Positions 37,030 to 47,829 of a stretch of DNA of 64,000 bases are shown piece by piece. This DNA is from Candidula unifasciata (taxonomy: Eukaryota > Mollusca > Gastropoda > Stylommatophora > Geomitridae). A program made the translations under genes and the position numbers. How positions within the stretch are numbered: the stretch's first letter is position 1; every line of letters begins with the position of its first letter. The stretch is taken from the NCBI GenBank assembly GCA_905116865.2, contig CAJHNH020001591.1, positions 310,001-374,000 of the forward strand, read 5' to 3'. The notes below the pieces were generated by a model, which worked only from the letters and a program-made list of their open reading frames with translations, was not told the origin of the DNA and did not search any database.

Positions 37030-37525
37030 TAGTAGACCGCTCGTATTCATGGTGGTTTGGAGAGAACAGTGATGGCGGTGCAGTTTGTGGAAAACGAGGC
37101 AGGGGTAGACCTTAGTGAACGTGGATACAAGACATTGAAGATGCACTCGCTATGAAGGCACATAGGGCTGGAGAGTTGGCTAAATAAAGAAAGACTTCCG
37201 TGAAGATGGTGACCTTCTGTCAAGAACTTGCTGATTGAAGGTGATGATGATGACACTATTTGTATAATTACTTACGAGACACAAAAATACAATAGATACA
37301 TCAAGAGAACTACCAAACAATGAAATGGGAAACAAATGGATCACGAAAAAAGGACGCGCAAGAGACATCTGGAAAGAACGTTGCTCAGAGAGGCCAGTGA
37401 GGCTGAGGCCAAAGAGTCTGGACTGGATTCCATCCATGGTATCCAGAGGATTGCACATGAGAGAACGGAATAGGGTTATGATGATGAGGGTGGTGATGAT
37501 GGTGATGGTGGTCATGGTGATATGG
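37030..37525 (+). pseudogene. Two LINE 3' ends in tandem (L3T-like)
   Basis: 37030-37250 encodes C-G-K-R-G-R-G-R-P and W-I-Q-D-I-E-D-A-L-A-M-K-A-H and ends GGTGATGATGATGACAC. 37320-37525 encodes D-I-W-K-E-R-C and S-L-D-W-I-P-S-M-V-S-R-G-L-H, ending in (ATG/GTG)n. Both have the R-G-R-P or end-of-RT pattern and GAT-type tails, from different subfamilies. Confidence 0.5.
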
Positions 37526-37998
37526 TGTGTGTATAGTGGGTCACAAATAGACTAGCTACATGTAAAGGAAACTCCTGGTGTTCCAGTGTGCACTAGACCC
37601 GCCGCCACAAAGAAACATGTGGGCGCAAAAAACTTTGTGTGTGTATGTCGCAGGAAAAAAAATAGGGGGGGGGGGGTTTATCAAGAGTGCCACCCCCTCC
37701 CCAGTCACGCTTTCTTGTCCGCCTTATAAATTTTCTAGGCAAATTATTAGGAGTTTGCGCGAAGGGCGGGTGGGGGGGGGGGGGTTTTGAGAGCTTCCGC
37801 AATTGTCTAAGTTTCTAATACGTCCACTTTAACCATGTATATAAACTTCTTTTAATTGTGCGACATTCTTTATTGGCTAGCAGTCGCCCTGTGAAGTAAG
37901 ACCGAACCATGTGGAATACAATTCTATGTAATGACGTGGATCCTTTCTCGTTTTCACAGATGTTATTTGACAGTTGGATTTTTTTTTATTTCACCCGA

Positions 37999-38131
37999 TC
38001 TCGGAGCCTCCGAGATTTCGTGGGGGAATTTCCGGAAAAGTCCAATATTATGGGTGGTGGGGGGGGGGGGGTGTTAGGGTTAGTGTTGGACTTTCCCAGG
38101 AACTCACCACGAAATCTCAGAGGTCTCGAGA
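37999..38131. repeat. Foldback element with 25-bp inverted arms
   Basis: TCTCGGAGCCTCCGAGATTT plus CGTGG is matched by the inverse of CCACGAAATCTCAGAGGTCT plus CGAGA, and inner parts (AAAGTCCAATATT and TGTTGGACTTT) also pair. The loop contains a G-run of about 12. It may be a small MITE or a hairpin duplication in receptor intron 1. Confidence 0.7.
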
Positions 38132-38934
38132 AAAGGAAAAATAAAATAAAAATAACCCACAATTGTGTTAATACTTTTATATCAAATTGCTGTCCATTCT
38201 ATAAAGAATGAATATCGTTTGTCTCGTCGCCTTCTTTCTTTCACCTTCCCCTCAGTCCCAGACACAAAGTTCAGTGCACACCGCCAGGATACAACCGTGA
38301 GCTATATATGGCACAGTTATTTCTCTATGTGTAAAACGAAAAGTCCACTCGAAAAACCTGTAGTGTTCAAACTGACAATACACCGTCTGTAGGATCTCGT
38401 CTTCCGCAGTGTTCTTCAACCCGTTAAAAACAATTCTGCTTAAACGTGTAACGAGGTAGTGTATGCGGTTTTTCTTTTCTAGTCTCTGCGATTACCACCC
38501 CAAGGACTTCCTATTTGTGTGAAAAGACTGAAACCAAACGGATACATTAAATGGATGTTGTTGTAGCGCTTCGTATATAAGAATCAATGCTCAAGCCACA
38601 CATGTCAACATTTTAAGCAGCAGAAGAAGTCGAGGTGTAAGTCTAAGTCCAATTCCTTTTAATAAAAAATGAAAAGGTCGACCTCTTTCAGACTGCTGCT
38701 GGCTAACCGAAGTTACTAACAGTCTCTGCCTATATTTGCGGTCTAGGTTATTTGTGTCACTTTCGTGACTTAAGTCGAGTATTTGCGCCATTTCTGGGCT
38801 TGATGCTTCCATCTGATTCAGGCCGTTCGTCCTCCACCCTATTGTTACTTGTGCATGTCTTTCCTCTTCTTCCTTGATGTTTCTTGTTTGTTTTGTTTCC
38901 CTTTGATTTGGCCAGGCAGGCAGGTGTAATTTTG

Positions 38935-39220
38935 TGACATTCTTTTCAACAAATAACGTACAGGATAGGCATAAAAGAATCTGCTGCCTGTGATTGTGGA
39001 GCAGAAAGACAGACCCCTGAGCACATACTGCAGTACTGCCCTTACCTCTCCCAGCAAAGACTGCGGATCTGGCCCAAGGGAGCCTCATTGTGAGAGAAGC
39101 TATGGGGGACCGGTGGCGACCTTAAACGCACAATCCTATTTGTGACTCAGACGGGACTCAATGTTTAGCATAACTGATGTCGAACGCAGAAGAAAAAGAA
39201 AGAACAAATAAACTGTTATC
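38935..39220 (+). pseudogene. LINE C-terminal fragment (L2G), frameshifted
   Basis: The + frames give G-I-K-E-S-A-A-C-D-C-G-A-E-R-Q-T-P-E-H-I-L-Q-Y-C-P, R-I-W-P-K-G and F-V-T-Q-T-G-L-N-V, the L2G C-terminal block. It ends CGCAGAAGAAAAAGAAAG. It lies in the receptor's first intron. Confidence 0.7.
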
Positions 39221-39234
39221 TGCATTTGTTTTGG

Positions 39235-39335
39235 TTTTGTGATTGGTTAGCTGTCAGGTGGGCCGTGAAATAATTTTCATTTTTGGTTGGCCGCGGGGAG
39301 TCAAATAGTTGAGGAACACTGGTCTACAACATACG
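39235..39335. mobile_element. Right end of a hAT-like MITE
   Basis: GGTGGGCCGTGAAATAATTT, GGTTGGCCGCGGGGAGTCAA and GTTGAGGAACACTGG resemble the subterminal and terminal sequence of hAT MITEs (CAGTG-type end inverted). I cannot find a matching left end, so it is a fragment. Confidence 0.4.
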
Positions 39336-39629
39336 GGACACTAGCTCCGGTGTTGCATGAGAGCAGGATACCTGGAAATAGACGTTTATCTCTGGCGTTG
39401 TGCCAAAGACGTAACAAGCGCAGTGGCTGAACTGACATGCAACGTTATCATCTGGGAAAGCCATAAAATAAAATAAGCGGTAGATTTGACAAAAAGAGGC
39501 AGGAAAAGAAACAAGGAACTATAGATATCAAAAGCAGCAACCACCTGCGTTAAACTGATAGTGATGAAAGAATGTCAATCGTGCAGATAACGATAATAAA
39601 GACAGTAAGCCAAGCATTGAAACAATTAG

Positions 39630-39713
39630 CTTCTTCTTCTTCTTCTTCTTCTTCTTCTTCTTCTTCTTCTTCTTCTTCTTCTTCTTCTTCTTCTTCTTCT
39701 TCTTCTTTTTCTT

Positions 39714-39795
<82 letters not shown>

Positions 39796-39985
39796 TGCCT
39801 CCTCCTCCTTCTTCTTCTTCTTCTTCTTCTTCTTCTTCTTCTTTTCCTTCTTCTTCTTCTTCTTCTTCTTCTTCTTCTTCTTCTTCTTCTTCTTCTTCTT
39901 CTGCTGCTGCTGCTGCTGTTGCTGCTGTTGCTGCTGTTGCTGCTGTTGCTCACCATTCTCTTCCTCCTCCTCATCATCATCATCA
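39630..39985. repeat. TTC/TTA/TGC array in receptor intron 1
   Basis: (TTC)n, then (TTA)n at 39740-39795, (TTC)n again, (TGC/TGT)n at 39900-39950 and (TCC/TCA)n. It ends about 200 bp before microexon 2. Confidence 0.95.
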
Positions 39986-40193
39986 ATTTAAATTAGCAAA
40001 GTTCAACAGCTATCGAGGGAGCTAACCTTCCCGAGATAACATTAGTTATAATTGTTGCTCATGTTCATGCACGTAATAAAACGTCCTGTCTTGTCCGGTG
40101 CACACTTAAAATAACATTCACGTAAATCATACACGTTTGTTTTTTCACCACTTATATAAACTAATAAATAATTTCGATTATTTGTATCTCCAG

Positions 40194-40223
40194 GGCAAAC
40201 AACTGAAAGTTACGTCACTTTTG
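40194..40223 (+). CDS. iGluR exon 2: 30-bp microexon, first S1 strand
   Basis: Ten codons, GKQLKVTSLL, between a strong acceptor (TTTGTATCTCCAG) and donor (G|GTAAGA). The motif K-V-T-S-L-L followed by the exon 3 start V-Q-P-F-L-M matches the first beta strand of the glutamate-binding S1 lobe (family pattern x-V-T-T-x-x-x-x-P-F-V-M). Phase 0 on both sides agrees with exons 1 and 3. It is too short for ORF-based gene finding and could be lost by automatic predictors. It lies between a LINE fragment with TTC arrays upstream and a minus-strand LINE fragment immediately downstream. Confidence 0.78.
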
Positions 40224-40269
40224 GTAAGAAATTTATTTCGTCATTTTATTTTATCATGATGATCATCAT

Positions 40270-40612
40270 CCATTTCAACTTCTACAGTGAGGCGTTTTAG
40301 GGTGGAACATTTTGCGATCCATTTCTTGATGATCACCCATGGCTATTGTTATTCTGTATCGATGTAGAAGCCCTTTAACGCCACCGGGCCATTTTCTTCT
40401 AGGGCGGCCTCTTGCTTTCACTTCAGATCTTTTCACATGTATCGCCTGCGTTGATTGTAGCTCTGACTGCATTCTTACTAGACGACCAAACCATTTGATC
40501 TTCTGTTTCTCAATGAATGGGCCACGTGGTTTTGTTTCTACATTCTGGTTGATAATATCATTTCTACTTTGTCTCAGATGATTAAATTGGCGGCTTTTCT
40601 CAGGCATCACAA
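40270..40612 (-). pseudogene. LINE reverse-transcriptase C-terminus, minus strand
   Basis: The minus frame contains K-Q-K-I-K-W-F-G-R-L-V-R-M-Q, V-K-A-R-G-R-P-R-R-K-W and a C-terminal D-R-K-M-F. This is the W-F-G-x-x-x-R-M ... R-G-R-P-R signature. It begins only about 50 bp after microexon 2 of the receptor gene. Open for 111 codons but a remnant. Confidence 0.68.
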
Positions 40613-40669
40613 TTTCACAGGTGTTAATTTGAATTTTATTTTATATGTCTCTCTATGTGGATTTATATC

Positions 40670-40860
40670 AGGGGTATGGGGGCGTCGCAGGTCGACCCAG
40701 CCTGAAATGGGTATTAAGATGGATGTCCTGGGGAAGTAAAGACGGCCGGCGTAATGCTGACCACATTACATACGTAGTGCCGATTGGTCTGTAAACACAT
40801 GGAGTGCTCTTCCCATATGCCCGATGCGCCCACGGCGTGAAAAGTGATCTTTACCCTTTT
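40670..40860 (+). mobile_element. SINE-B 3' portion
   Basis: GCAGGTCGACCCAGCCTGAA, GGGGAAGTAAAGACGGCCGG, GTGCCGATTGGTCTGTAAAC and CATATGCCCGATGCGCCCAC follow the same order as the 21140 copy, without its tRNA head. It is followed directly by a SINE-C copy. Confidence 0.65.
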
Positions 40861-40879
40861 AAAATATGTCTCTGTACAG

Positions 40880-41120
40880 TAAAGAGGTCGGCTCTGTGGC
40901 TAGGTCGACGCGAACGTTTCGTAATGCAGGGATGCCGGGTTCAATCCCAGCTGCGGACCATGCGCCTTGCGTTGGTTTCGACAATGGTATCAAGAAAACC
41001 GACCACCCAGAAAGCAATGGCAAACGACTGGACGTAAATTTGCCTAGAGAAACCACACAACTGCCAGGGGCTGTTGGGGTTGGTTCTGCAACGTCCTGTA
41101 AAGAATGCGCAACTAACTAA
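40880..41120 (+). mobile_element. tRNA-derived SINE (SINE-C)
   Basis: GGCTCTGTGGCTAGGTCGAC (box A-like) and ATGCCGGGTTCAATCCCAGC (box B-like), then CGGACCATGCGCCTTGCGTT, a body with GACGTAAATTTGCCTAGAGA, an end TTGGTTCTGCAACGTCCTGT and an A-run. A minus copy with a better box B (GGGTTCGATCCCAGCTG) is at 27318-27595. Scraps are at 15030-15110 and 15205-15240. Confidence 0.7.
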
Positions 41121-41249
41121 AAAAAAAAAAAAAACAGTCAAGAGACCGATAGACGCGTACAAAAGTAGAGGACATTCCGTGACGCATGGCATTCATTCTG
41201 CTTCATTCACGTTTCGTGAACTGGTAAGATACTTACACCAGCTCCAAGT

Positions 41250-41745
41250 TTAGGTCCTCGAGTTTAACTTGAGTTGAGTTGCTTCGAGAACTGACATCAC
41301 GGCACTAGGGAATTCCCCTATGCGTTCCGACCCCATCTTCAGCAGCCAGCAAAGAGTTCCAAAAATATTTGGTGCCATAAGCTGTATGAGTATATATGTC
41401 CGTCTTACCTTTCCTCTAAGCGTCGAGTATCGGCCAGATCCCCTCGTCACTCCCCGCTGCATCATTTTCGCCGGACTGGGATGATCAGTTTGTTGTTCCA
41501 GATTGTACGCGTGCTGAATAAGGCCTTAATCACAACTGCCTTATCGTGCATCAGTAGTCCACAAAGTTGTACAGAGCCAGCCAGTCTTTCCACCAGTTCA
41601 TTTCCCAACACACCAGAATAGCCCGGAGAAACGATCCAGACAGTGCTCTTCACCCGTGACCTCCGAAGCCAAGCATGCCTCTCTGCACGAAGCTTACACA
41701 AGCGAATTGATCACGTCTTACCCCTGAATAAAGCGGCGAAGTTCT
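41250..41745 (-). pseudogene. LINE fragment with RNase H end, second copy (L1R)
   Basis: On the minus strand, V-K-S-T-V-W-I-V-S-P-G-Y-S-G-V-L-G-N-E followed by L-V-E-R-L-A-G matches the RNase H motif of the 6236 copy, with the His and Asp positions mutated. A frame change and the conserved 3' segment follow (L-L-K-M-G-S-E-R and so on). It lies in the receptor's second intron and is inactive. Confidence 0.7.
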
Positions 41746-42634
41746 AATCTCTTCCATGGTGCCACTGCCTGAAAGCCATGAGAACGGTCTCTTTTTCAAC
41801 CGCCTGCCGCGGCAATCGAACCTTGGTACCTCTAGGAATGTAAAAAACGTTAATCAACTTCTACGTCACAAAGCCGCAGAGAATTTAGTTAGAAAACTTA
41901 CCAACAACAGAACATAAATAATGTATGACTGATCTATAGGACTATAGGTTAAACCTGGCTGGAGGAGCCGTTAAGAGTGTCGTTAGTAACACTTCTGTGG
42001 AGGTTATGATAAGATATAAAACCGAACGAAAAGTTTCACGATACAACCAACACAAACGAAACGTCAACGTTGCGGCTATAGAACCTTCATCAGCACTACA
42101 TAAATCAAACAAAACCACACGAATGCACAAAATCACTTAACTGACATATCCTGAAGCAGCCACGTTGTTGTTTTGCTAGATGATTAAATAAACAAGAGAA
42201 TATAAAGTTGGGTAAAGTCAAGGGCCTTAACTTCGGAATTTTAGATGAAACTTTGTTGACAGTTCAGTCCCCTGGGTGTTATTGTGCTCAAGGTGAAATT
42301 AAAGCGAATCTGTGGAGTTTGAACGGGGTATCTGTGATCTGCTTGGTGTTCTGCCGTCCAGACTGAATTTGTTGTTTCCATCTCGATCCACATACTTTGT
42401 TTTCGTCATTATTGCTATGAAGTTCTAGCACTACTTTCTTTCCTTCTTCTCCTTCTTCTCTAGTCCTGTTCTGCCTTTGAGCGTCAGATTAGGTGCGAGC
42501 CTTGGTATATACTCCGTAAATGCTGGTATTTAAGGCCTCAGATATACTACTTGTCCATAGCTTGCATGGTCGACCTCTAACTCTGCTTTCATTCCGTCTC
42601 AGTGATAAGTTTATCGTTTTCTTTCTGCTGTTTA

Positions 42635-42976
42635 TTAATCATAAGGACCATGCAAACACTGGGCAGAAAGAATAACCGAGTCCCTTGGAACCCCGTTTCC
42701 GATGCACTCAAACGGACAATTATACTTCACCTGGACACCGCAAGTTACCAGAGAATCAAAATGAGATAAGGTGAGTCTCCATGTGCTCAGACTGTTTGCT
42801 ATATACACAGATGGCAGAAGGTTTGTTTCATGGACCGGGTTTATTGCAGAGGTCTTCGTGATAGTTACCGGTGCTTCGGAGTTCGTGCCTAATGTGATAT
42901 TTTTGGCAGATGACTTGGGGTACTGCTGTGTAAAACTGAGCCATATTGTATAAACCCGATTCAGTGAAGTGATCAT
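42635..42976 (-). other. Unassigned minus-strand open frame, 113 codons, Ig-like ending
   Basis: This non-repetitive frame lies in receptor intron 2, antisense to the gene. Its second half contains S-T-W-R-L-T-L-S-H-F-D-S-L-V-T-C, reminiscent of the W/L-x-L ... D-S-x-x-T-C end of an immunoglobulin domain, and three more Cys. I do not recognise the family. It may be a stray exon of a retroposed gene, part of an unknown repeat or chance. No splice sites were established. Confidence 0.25.
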
Positions 42977-43379
42977 CCCGGGTTTAAACTTGTGAAACAG
43001 TAGCGTTGACGATTTCTAGGTGCTTCATCGAACAACACGTCCTATACATAACGTCGTACTCGTCAGGACACGCCTGAAAGTTTCTCTTTCTCTTGCAAAT
43101 TCTCCAACCCTGTGTGCTTTCATAGCTATTACATCTTTAGTGTCTTGTAGCCACCTTCACATAGTTCTGTCTCCGCCTAGTTTTCCGAAACTATACGCTC
43201 CAACACCTTCGTCTCGAAGCCCCCATGACGTTTTCCACCATGCTCAAAATACAGCAGCTTTCGGGATAGGATGCTTTTTTATGAGCCAGTTCTCCCCGAC
43301 TCTCTAATAATGTAGGATGTCGGTGTTTCCCTTCTTCTTCGTGTTCCGTGGAATTCTGAAAATGTTTTTGTATTTCCAG

Positions 43380-43583
43380 GTGCAGCCTTTTCTTATGTCT
43401 AACGCAACAGTCAGGAACGGGAAGACGCAGGTTACCTTTGACGGCTACATCCCGGACCTTCTGGACGAAGTGGCCAAACTGACCGGTCTATCCTTTACCT
43501 TCTCTGTCCGTGCAGACGGCAGGTACGGTCACCGGCTGCCCAACGGCTCCTGGGACGGACTTATTGGTGACATTGTGGATGGG
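43380..43583 (+). CDS. iGluR exon 3: S1 ligand-binding lobe, first part
   Basis: Sixty-eight codons (residues 33-100), acceptor TTTCCAG|GTG, donor GGG|GTTAGT, phase 0. It contains the family landmarks P-F-L-M, F-D-G-Y-I-P-D-L-L-D-E-V-A, the D-G-R-Y-G loop whose Tyr81 corresponds to GluA2 Tyr450, and P-N-G-S-W-D-G-L-I-G-D-I-V-D-G leading into the Arg exon. Two N-glycosylation sequons, at Asn40 and Asn87, face the expected extracellular side. The open frame continues past the donor into TTA and TTC arrays. That extension is intronic and was excluded. Confidence 0.93.
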
Positions 43584-43611
43584 GTTAGTGTGGGGAATAT
43601 TCTTTTTGTTA

Positions 43612-44010
43612 TTATTATCAGTATTATTATTATTATTATTATTATTAATATTATTATTATTAATATTATTATTAATATTATTATTAATATTATTATTATT
43701 ACTATTGTTATTATTATTTTTATTATTATTATCATTATTCTATCCCTCCTCTTTCTCCTCCTTCTCTTTCTCCTAATGCTTTTCCTTTTCTTCTTCTTCT
43801 TCTTCTTCTTCTTCTTCTTCTTCTTCTGTTTCATCTTCTTTTCTTCTTCTTCTTCATCTTCTTCTTCTTCTTCTTCTTCTTCTTCTTCTTCTTCTTCTTC
43901 TTCTTCTTCTTCTTCTTCTTCTTCTTCTTCTTCTTCTTCTCCTTCTTCTTCTTCTTCTTCTTCTTCTTCTTCTTCTTCTTCATCTTCTTCGTCATCATCA
44001 TCATCTTCTG
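43612..44010. repeat. TTA then TTC arrays in receptor intron 3
   Basis: It starts about 30 bp after the exon 3 donor with about 120 bp of ATT/TTA repeats. TTC-rich sequence follows to 44000. It extends the exon frame artificially by more than 100 codons. Confidence 0.95.
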
Positions 44011-45637
44011 TACATACTTCGTGGTGTAGATTATAGCGAGATCTCAAGTTACAATTATGTTGCAACTGACTAACATTTAAAGACGAGTCAAAGGTAAGAT
44101 AAAGTTACAGTTGAGTTATTGAGTTACGAATTTTTAATTATGTGTTACAGGTAAATTGGTTTGAGTTATATTTGTGTTGAAGGTAGCCTCAATTTTTCGT
44201 CATTTTCTGTTTCTTCTTCATTTCCTTTTTCGCATCTTTCTCCTTACTTCCACAGCTCCTCCCCTTTCTGTCCATCTTCCAATGAAACACACGCCTTCAT
44301 TTAACTCACTCTAAGCTCTTGTAAACGTTTTTTTTTTTAATTGTTGGGTTTGGAAGCTAACGTTTTCTGCACAATGAAGTAGTCAGTCTAAACCCAAGCC
44401 TCCTCGGTAAACTCTTACGACATACATGTCAGATTTCAGTGTTACAATTGACTGCTTCACTGGGGTAACTAATTTACAGCTTAGGACATCACAATCCGCA
44501 GGGGCCTCAATAAATTCCTATATTTTGTTTGAAAATTCTTTTAATGGAGCCTTCAAGAGAATTACATAAACAAATTTCATTGATTTAACAGACACATTGT
44601 TTTTACTTTTTACTGAAAATTAAACAATAGTTTCATCATTCAATATTCTAAGGCGTATATATTTTAGAATTTTGAGTTTAACTGATATAGTTTTAAACAA
44701 TAGGGGCCTCAATGATTTATAAATCTTAGGTCCTCATCGAGTCTAAATCCAACCCTAGTGTAGATAATTTACAGTTCATTGATTTAAATTACCCCCTTTT
44801 GATATTAATTGATTTCTGCCAATCATTCGCAAATGGCCACATTTCGCTATTTTAAGTGCCCACTATCAATGCGATATTGATCGATGTAATCTTGTTTGTG
44901 TGTGTTTTGGCAAGAAATGATTTCAAACCTGGCCTTTCCGGCAATGTCGTTTTGAGAGAATGACGTTACAAACATGGGCGTTTCACTGGTTTTAACAACC
45001 ATGGGTTACAGTGGGGATGATTTCAGGTTGTATGACACTCAATTTGAAGGGCGACATTTTTTTTTTCTGCTTCTTCTGCCTTCTATCCGCCAATGGAGCA
45101 CAGGTCTTCAACCAACTTCCGCCAAGTCATTCTATCCTTCGCTATCGCTGCAACTCTCCCCATGTCGTCATCAGATTTTCAACTTTCCTCTCTGGCTCTA
45201 TTCTCTGTATGTTTCTTGATCAACATTCCATTTGCCAGATGTTGAGACTTTCCCAGACTAAAGGAGGTACGTCGACAATCCGGACTCCTTTAGGCTTTCT
45301 CTACGCGGTATCATACTTCTTCTGTTAAAAGAGCTCTCCTTCATCTTGGTTAGCGGGAAGGGGCGGGGGGGGGGGGTGGTGGTGCAGTATATTGTTGTTT
45401 TTCCCCTCGTTTCTCTTTTTGATTTGTCCATGTGATTGGTTGGTTTCTGTCTCTATTGTTTTTACAGTATGAAGTAGCCAACCCCAAACTTAACTCTACC
45501 CTTAGTCAACTCTTACGACATGGGTGGTAGGGTGCTGTGTTACTGTTCTTTGCTTCCCGTGAGTGCTTTACTCTGGGACCCCCTTATTCTGCTTCCAAAT
45601 GATTTTTTTTCCCCCAGGAAATTCTTGTAATTGCCTT

Positions 45638-45755
45638 CTTCTTCTTAGTGTTGTAAACTCCGGCGGAAAGTTCTGGTTGTTCGTCCACTTCAGGTTTGTA
45701 GTATTGATCCAAAGCTTGAGTTTTTCGTACATGTCCGTTTTACAGGTCTGGTCTA
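45638..45755 (-). mobile_element. SINE-A remnant
   Basis: A TTCTTCTTCTTAG tail, then TTGTAAACTCCGGCGGAAAG, TTCTGGTTGTTCGTCCACTTC and ACATGTCCGTTTTACAGGTC, as in the tail half of SINE-A on the minus strand. Another scrap (TCAACTCTTACGACATG) is at 45509. Both are in intron 3 of the receptor gene. Confidence 0.55.
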
Positions 45756-46247
45756 TTTATATGCACATTTTTGGTTCTTTCCATCTCTTTTGCTATAAAG
45801 AAAACACCACTAATTCTGTCTGTCTCTGTCCATTTCTCTGTCTGACTGTCTGTCTGTGTCACTCTATCTTTCTGTCTGATTGTCTGCCTGTGGATCTCCA
45901 TCTCTCTGTCTGCCTGACTGTTTGTGCCTGTCCATATCTCTGTCTGACTGTCTGTCTGTGTCACTCTATCTTTCTGTCTGATTGTCTGCCTGTGGCTCTC
46001 CATCTCTCTGTCTGCCTGACTGTTTGTGCCTGTCCATATCTCTGTCTGAAAGTCTGTCTGCCTCTCTGTCTGTTTCTGTCCATCCCTTTGTCTGACTGTC
46101 TGTCTGTCTATCTATGTTTTTCTGTCTGTTTGTCCTTCTGCCTGTCGGCTTGTCTGTTTGTCCTCTTGCCATGGAATCATCAAGCTAGGTTTTCTCCAGA
46201 GAAAACCAACAAACTAACGCGTGTCTCCTCTCTCCGTGACCCACCAG

Positions 46248-46420
46248 AGAGCAGACGTGGCCGCTGGCCCGCTGACCGAAACGTCTTCCCGATCCGAGGT
46301 GGTCGACTTCTCCACACCCTTCATGAACTTTGGTCCCGTCATCATTCTGAAGAGACCCCAGACCCCAGTCATGACCCTCGTGGAGAGGCTGCAGCGGTTG
46401 TTTGCCCCGCTCTCACAGAG
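46248..46420 (+). CDS. iGluR exon 4: S1 lobe with agonist arginine, and S1-M1 linker
   Basis: Residues 101-157 plus two bases of codon 158. Acceptor CCACCAG|AGA, donor CAGAG|GTAATC. The core is [21 protein letters not shown]. Pro108, Thr110 and Arg115 line up with GluA2 Pro478, Thr480 and Arg485, which clamp the agonist backbone. It continues [17 protein letters not shown], the end of S1. The linker to M1 is about four residues longer than in GluA2. Upstream sequence is a (TCTG)n-rich intron; downstream is an ATC-rich run and then a 0.3 kb TTC array. Confidence 0.94.
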
Positions 46421-46675
46421 GTAATCATCATTAACATCGTAATCTTCGTCATCATCATCGTCGTCATCATCATTATCGTCGTATTAACATCATTATCATC
46501 GTATCATCATAGTATCAATATCGTATTACCATCATCATCGTATCATCATATTATCACGTTGTCGTCGCCGCCAACATCTTCATCATCACCATCAACACCT
46601 TCGTCATGTCCTTTGCTAGTTGGAACAGTATTCATTCACATTTCCAGAGTCTGTCCTTAGTTTTTTACATTAGTT

Positions 46676-46770
46676 CTTCCTCCTCTTCTTCTTCTTCTTC
46701 TTCTTCTTCTTCTTCTTCTTCTTCTTCTTCTTCTTCTTCTTCTTCTTCTTCTTCTTCTTCTTCTTCTTCT

Positions 46771-46805
<35 letters not shown>

Positions 46806-46963
46806 TTCTTTTTCTTTTTCTTCTTTTTCTTCTTCTTCTTCTTCTTCTTCTTCTTCTTCTTCTTCTTCTTCTTCTTCTTCTTCTTCTTCTTCTTCTTCTT
46901 CTTCTTCTTCTTCTTCTTCTTCTTCTTCTTCTTCTTCTTCTTCTTCTTCTTCTTCTTCTTCTT

Positions 46964-46994
<31 letters not shown>

Positions 46995-47000
46995 TGCTTC
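46676..47000. repeat. TTC/TGC trinucleotide array in receptor intron 4
   Basis: About 290 bp of (TTC)n with TTT interruptions, then (TGC)n to 47000. It begins about 255 bp after exon 4. No SINE-A body is visible beside it. Confidence 0.95.
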
Positions 47001-47829
47001 CACATCATCATTTTCTTCAGGTTCTTCTAAAGATGGTGATGATTATATTTTGGACCTTGAGTTCAAAATGGTTCATTTTGGTGAGTGAATAGAGGATCTG
47101 GGTGGTTTCCAATGCCCAAGAGGAGAAGACAGGCGGATTTTTAATCAGGCTCAAACTGACACCACCAGTATAGGAACTCTTCTTTGGCTCCTGTTGAGGC
47201 GGACGGAGCACCTTTATAGTTGCCCTGAGTGCAATAATGACAGTTCTTGATTCATTCACTTGATTCTCTAATTCAGATCTTCCAAACGTTTCTTGTTGAT
47301 GATAGGAACATTTGAGACGACTATAATTTCACGACACCGTAATTCAATCATACTAGAAAACAAGAATGTTATCCTGCCACCCCTAGAAGCCGCAAAACCG
47401 ACACTGCCGATGGTAATCGATTATCTGTAAATGCCACTAATTGATTCTCAGCAAATGACACTTTTCCAACTTGTCTATAGTCAACTGTTTACGAGACATA
47501 TAATTAATGCTATTGGCACGAGGTCAATATGTGAATATAAAAACTATAAATAGCATTTTCTGAATTTTTCTTCAAATCTATTGGTGTTTTCTAGAAGCTA
47601 ATTTGACGTCAGATTTAGTCATAATCCTTTGTTTTTAACATTGCTGGGGCGAAGGGTTAAACTAATCCCTCATCAAATATACGTGTATATAAATTTATGT
47701 TAAACATACTATATTTGTTTAATGCTATATATTCGCACGACAAATCTTCACACTGCAGCGTAACATTATTGTGTCGAAACAAACCGTGGGAAAGCTTTGT
47801 TCTAACTAGAGGTGCATGTATATCTCTAG

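Noticed and set aside
38591..39088. 165-codon minus-strand frame in receptor intron 1
   Set aside because: About 150 bp of it is antisense to an L2G LINE fragment, and the rest shows no recognised domain.
43529..44065. Acidic (poly-Glu) or Ser-rich frames on both strands
   Set aside because: Produced by TTC/GAA triplets next to exon 3. Similar frames at 24825-25187, 46606-47088, 49957-50840 and 53512-54109 were rejected for the same reason.
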